Assembly (NCBI RefSeq): GCF_000276665.1
Contig: NW_004955446.1
Span: 14,558,398-14,622,397 of the forward strand
From: Chinchilla lanigera
Lineage: Eukaryota; Chordata; Mammalia; Rodentia; Chinchillidae
Length of the DNA stretch: 64,000 nucleotides
Reading direction: 5' to 3'
Shown: piece after piece, positions 61,590-64,000 of the stretch
Layout of the letters: every line of letters begins with the position of its first letter
How positions within the stretch are numbered: position 1 is the first letter of the stretch
The notes under the pieces: generated by a model
Told to the model about the DNA's origin: nothing
What the model saw: only the letters and a program-made list of their open reading frames with translations
Databases searched by the model: none
Program-made: the position numbers and the translations under genes

Positions 61590-62461
61590 ACTGAGTAAAT
61601 GTGGTGCTGGGTGTGGGAGGCCCACTTGGGGACTGTTGCCAGCAGCATAAGAGGCACACCTGGAGAAGAAGAAGAAGAAGATGGCTTTTGGGAACAAAAG
61701 AGGCTGTTGGGAGCTGAGAGAGGCTGTCAGGAGCTGGTATAAGCTACAAGGAGCTGTTGGTTGCTTTGGAGGAGCTCTTTATGCTGGCTTTCCTGCTGAA
61801 CTTGGCTGTTTTCATCCTCCGAGGAGCTCAGGACCTCATTGGCACTGAGGATGACTTTGGTTCACTTTGGAGAGCTCTGGTCCTCACTTTGAACATTGCT
61901 TTCTGGCTTCGGAGAGGAAGATGGCGCACTGCTGGTTTCCTGGAGAAGCTTGCTGCATTGGCTTCCCTCACGGGAACTCGGCCATCTTAATCATTGGAGG
62001 AGCTCTGGACCTTGCTGTTGCTCAGGATGGCTGTTGCACTTTTGGGGGGACCTCTGATTCTTAATTTTAGCATTGCTTCCTGACTCCAGAGCAGATCCCT
62101 CAGCCTGCTAGCACAGATCCTTCATCCTGCTGGCACAGACTTCCTAGATTCCACCATTGACCTTTGGGCCTTCCCAGTGCAAATGTGTGAAACAGGCCTG
62201 GATGAAATATTGTTATGGGCTCTGGGCCTCCAGTTGGACTCATGGGAGGCACTGTTATGAGCTCTAGGTCTTAAGCTGGACTCATGCAGGGCATTTCTTT
62301 GGGATCCAGACCCTCAGCTGGATTCCTTGGTCTTAGTATGTGGATAGATTTGCTGCACTTTTTTGTATATTATTCTTTGGGTGACTATTATAAATAACCT
62401 TATAAAATATGTATCCTATATTATATTGTTCCCCTTACAAAATAAGTCCCAAACCAACACA
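61590..62461 (+). mobile_element. unusual GC-rich 5' LTR-like segment of provirus 3 with internal minisatellite
   Basis: It ends CCAAACCAACACA directly before a primer-binding-like TGGTACTGG (62466-62474), as a MaLR 5' LTR should. It contains (GAA)n at about 61663-61681 and GGAGGAGCTC-type units at 61768, 61820, 61869 and 61996. About three 40-bp units begin TGTTATGGGCTCTGGGCC near 62213. The left boundary is uncertain. Small open frames here (61757-62064) reflect the repeats. Confidence 0.55.
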
Positions 62462-64000
62462 AAATTGGTACTGGGAAAGTGGGGTTATTGTTGTGATGTT
62501 GCCTGGCCATGTGACTTAAGAACCTTTGGAATTAATTTGGAAAAGTTTTGAGAGATTGGCCAAAGAGGCAGCCCTTGTATGCTGCAAACTATATTGGAAA
62601 CTCTGATTAGAGGCTGCAATGTCAGAGTACTGATGGAAATGCTACCAGTTAAGAACAAGCTCAGGAAGCTTCAAATGAGAAGGGACGCATTGATTGTTGG
62701 ACTCCAGATGATGTATGTTATGGCTTGGCAGAAAGTCTGCATTTTGCTCATGTCCAGAGACTTTGCCTGATACTGAGTTTAAGGATGGCAGACTGATAAA
62801 TCTGGCAAAAGAAATTTCAAGGCAGTCAAATGTTGGGGCAGTGGCATGGCTATTGGGGGCTTTTAGCCAGATTTATGTTGAGAATCAAGAGCAAAGAGCC
62901 AGCAGAATGATTTAAAGCATTGTGAGTTTGTCCAGAAAGGAAGCTCCAGTAAAGCTGTGGACTGCAAAGATGAGGCTGAGGAGATCTTCATTGCTGAGGA
63001 AGAACAAGAGAATAGAAAAGATGGCCTGAGGGCATCACTAAGAACAGCAGGTCTCTACCCTTTGCAGCTTCAAACCTGCAAAGATGAACAACTTTGGCTT
63101 GAGGAGAAAGCTGCAGAGTGCCATGTTCCAGAATGGTGGCGGTGGCCCCACCTGGTTCCAGAATGGCGGTGGCATAGAGAATTTGTTCCTCAGATTGGAT
63201 TCAGAGTACCCAGCGATCCAGGCACTCAACCCCTATGGCCATGAGAGAGGAAAGCATGGCTACTGCTCCACGTGGCAGCAGACCTTGGCATCATCCTCGT
63301 GGCACTGGATTTAGGTGCATACAAAATGCAGGAGTTCTGAGGTTAAAAAGGTTTCTACCTCGATTTCAGAAGAAAGCCTGGGAGGCCAGACAGTGTGCCC
63401 CTGAGAGGGAAGTGTGTGAAGCTGTGCGTGTGAAGCAAAAGGTGCACTGGCGATCTCAGAAGTTCAGAAAAGCAGGAACGTGGATTGTCTGAGGAAAGCT
63501 GCAAGGAGGAAGCAAAGTAGGCCTAAGAGAGAAGCTGTGGGAGCTGTAACCACCAGAAGTGCCACAGGGGTGGAGTTCATGGAAGCCCTTTGGAGCTCAC
63601 AATGTGCCACAGATTGTGACAGATGCTCCATATGGAACCACAGGACTTAATGTTGACCCTGCTAGATGTTGGACTTGCTTTGGTCCCAATGCTTTGCATC
63701 CCCTTGTTTGTACTTTTTGAAATGTAGTGTTTATTTTGTGCCATTGAATGTTGGAAGTGTTTAACTTTTCATTTGTGCAGGGGCTTACAGCTAAGAGTTT
63801 GCCTTAAATCTCGGCAGAGACTTTGGACTTGGATTCTTCAGCAATGCTGAACCTGTTAGGATTTTAGCAACTCCCAGTACTGGACTAAAACATTGTTTGT
63901 ATAAAGGAATGTGCATGAATCTTTGGTGGGCCAGGGGTGGAGTGTTATGGTTTGTCTCCGCATGTCCCCCCAAATCCTCATGCAGTCATAGAGTGGGCTT
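62462..64000 (+). mobile_element. ERVL-MaLR provirus 3, interior and start of 3' LTR, cut by the window end
   Basis: The interior begins AAATTGGTACTGGGAAAGTG and shares ordered blocks with provirus 1 (AAAGAAATTTCAAGGCAG at 62808; GGAAGTGTTTAACTTTTC near 63751; CAGCTAAGAGTTTGCCTTA near 63787). The 3' LTR starts TGTTATGGTTTGTCTCC at 63943 and runs off the window. No gag/pol. A 30-bp interior duplication (GTTCCAGAATGG at 63125 and 63155) underlies the open frames there. Confidence 0.82.

Noticed and set aside
1..64000. A novel multi-gene defence or metabolic system
   Set aside because: The window is a mammalian gene-poor region with two known genes and transposon remnants; nothing forms a new gene system.

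Overview
This is mammalian nuclear DNA from a rodent. It is AT-rich, has low gene density, and is full of B1-type and ID-type SINEs, ERVL-MaLR LTR elements, decayed L1 and a few fossil DNA transposons. The young SINE is a tRNA-derived ID-like element whose sequence differs from the mouse and rat ID elements I know. A B1+ID composite is also present. I therefore infer a non-murid rodent, perhaps on the beaver/kangaroo-rat/squirrel side, without certainty about the species.

Only two protein-coding loci are visible, both on the minus strand. Exon 1 of ITGA1 (integrin alpha-1), which carries the start codon and signal-peptide region, lies at 19148-19208 in a CpG-rich promoter segment. About 11.6 kb further into ITGA1 intron 1 lies the complete coding sequence of PELO (ribosome-rescue factor Pelota) in two coding exons (7593-6868 and 6586-6155). 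It encodes 385 residues, the normal mammalian length. A second CpG-rich promoter-like segment (about 7600-8060) sits directly upstream of the PELO coding exon. The arrangement, PELO inside ITGA1 intron 1 on the same strand, is the one known in human. Positions 1-19147 are therefore ITGA1 intron 1, and 19.5-64 kb is the upstream intergenic region, where I see no gene.

The upstream 44 kb is mostly transposon strata. There are three ERVL-MaLR proviruses with related non-coding interiors (25.2-27.5, 48.4-51.1 and 62.5 to beyond 64.0 kb) and several solo LTRs in both orientations, two of them nested in other LTR elements. An L1 has been split by an LTR (29.7-32.3 kb). There is one ERVK-like solo LTR, a short DNA transposon with clear inverted repeats, five well-preserved ID SINEs with target-site duplications, and simple repeats. 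Intron 1 adds a decayed mariner transposase, an MLT1-like LTR, MIRs, and a 25-nt U6 snRNA fragment between perfect 16-bp target duplications.

I found no previously undescribed multi-gene system. The most interesting signals are small: the tail-less U6 insertion, a poly(A)-only insertion with a 16-bp duplication, the minisatellite-like sequence upstream of the third provirus, and the dual promoter arrangement of PELO and ITGA1.
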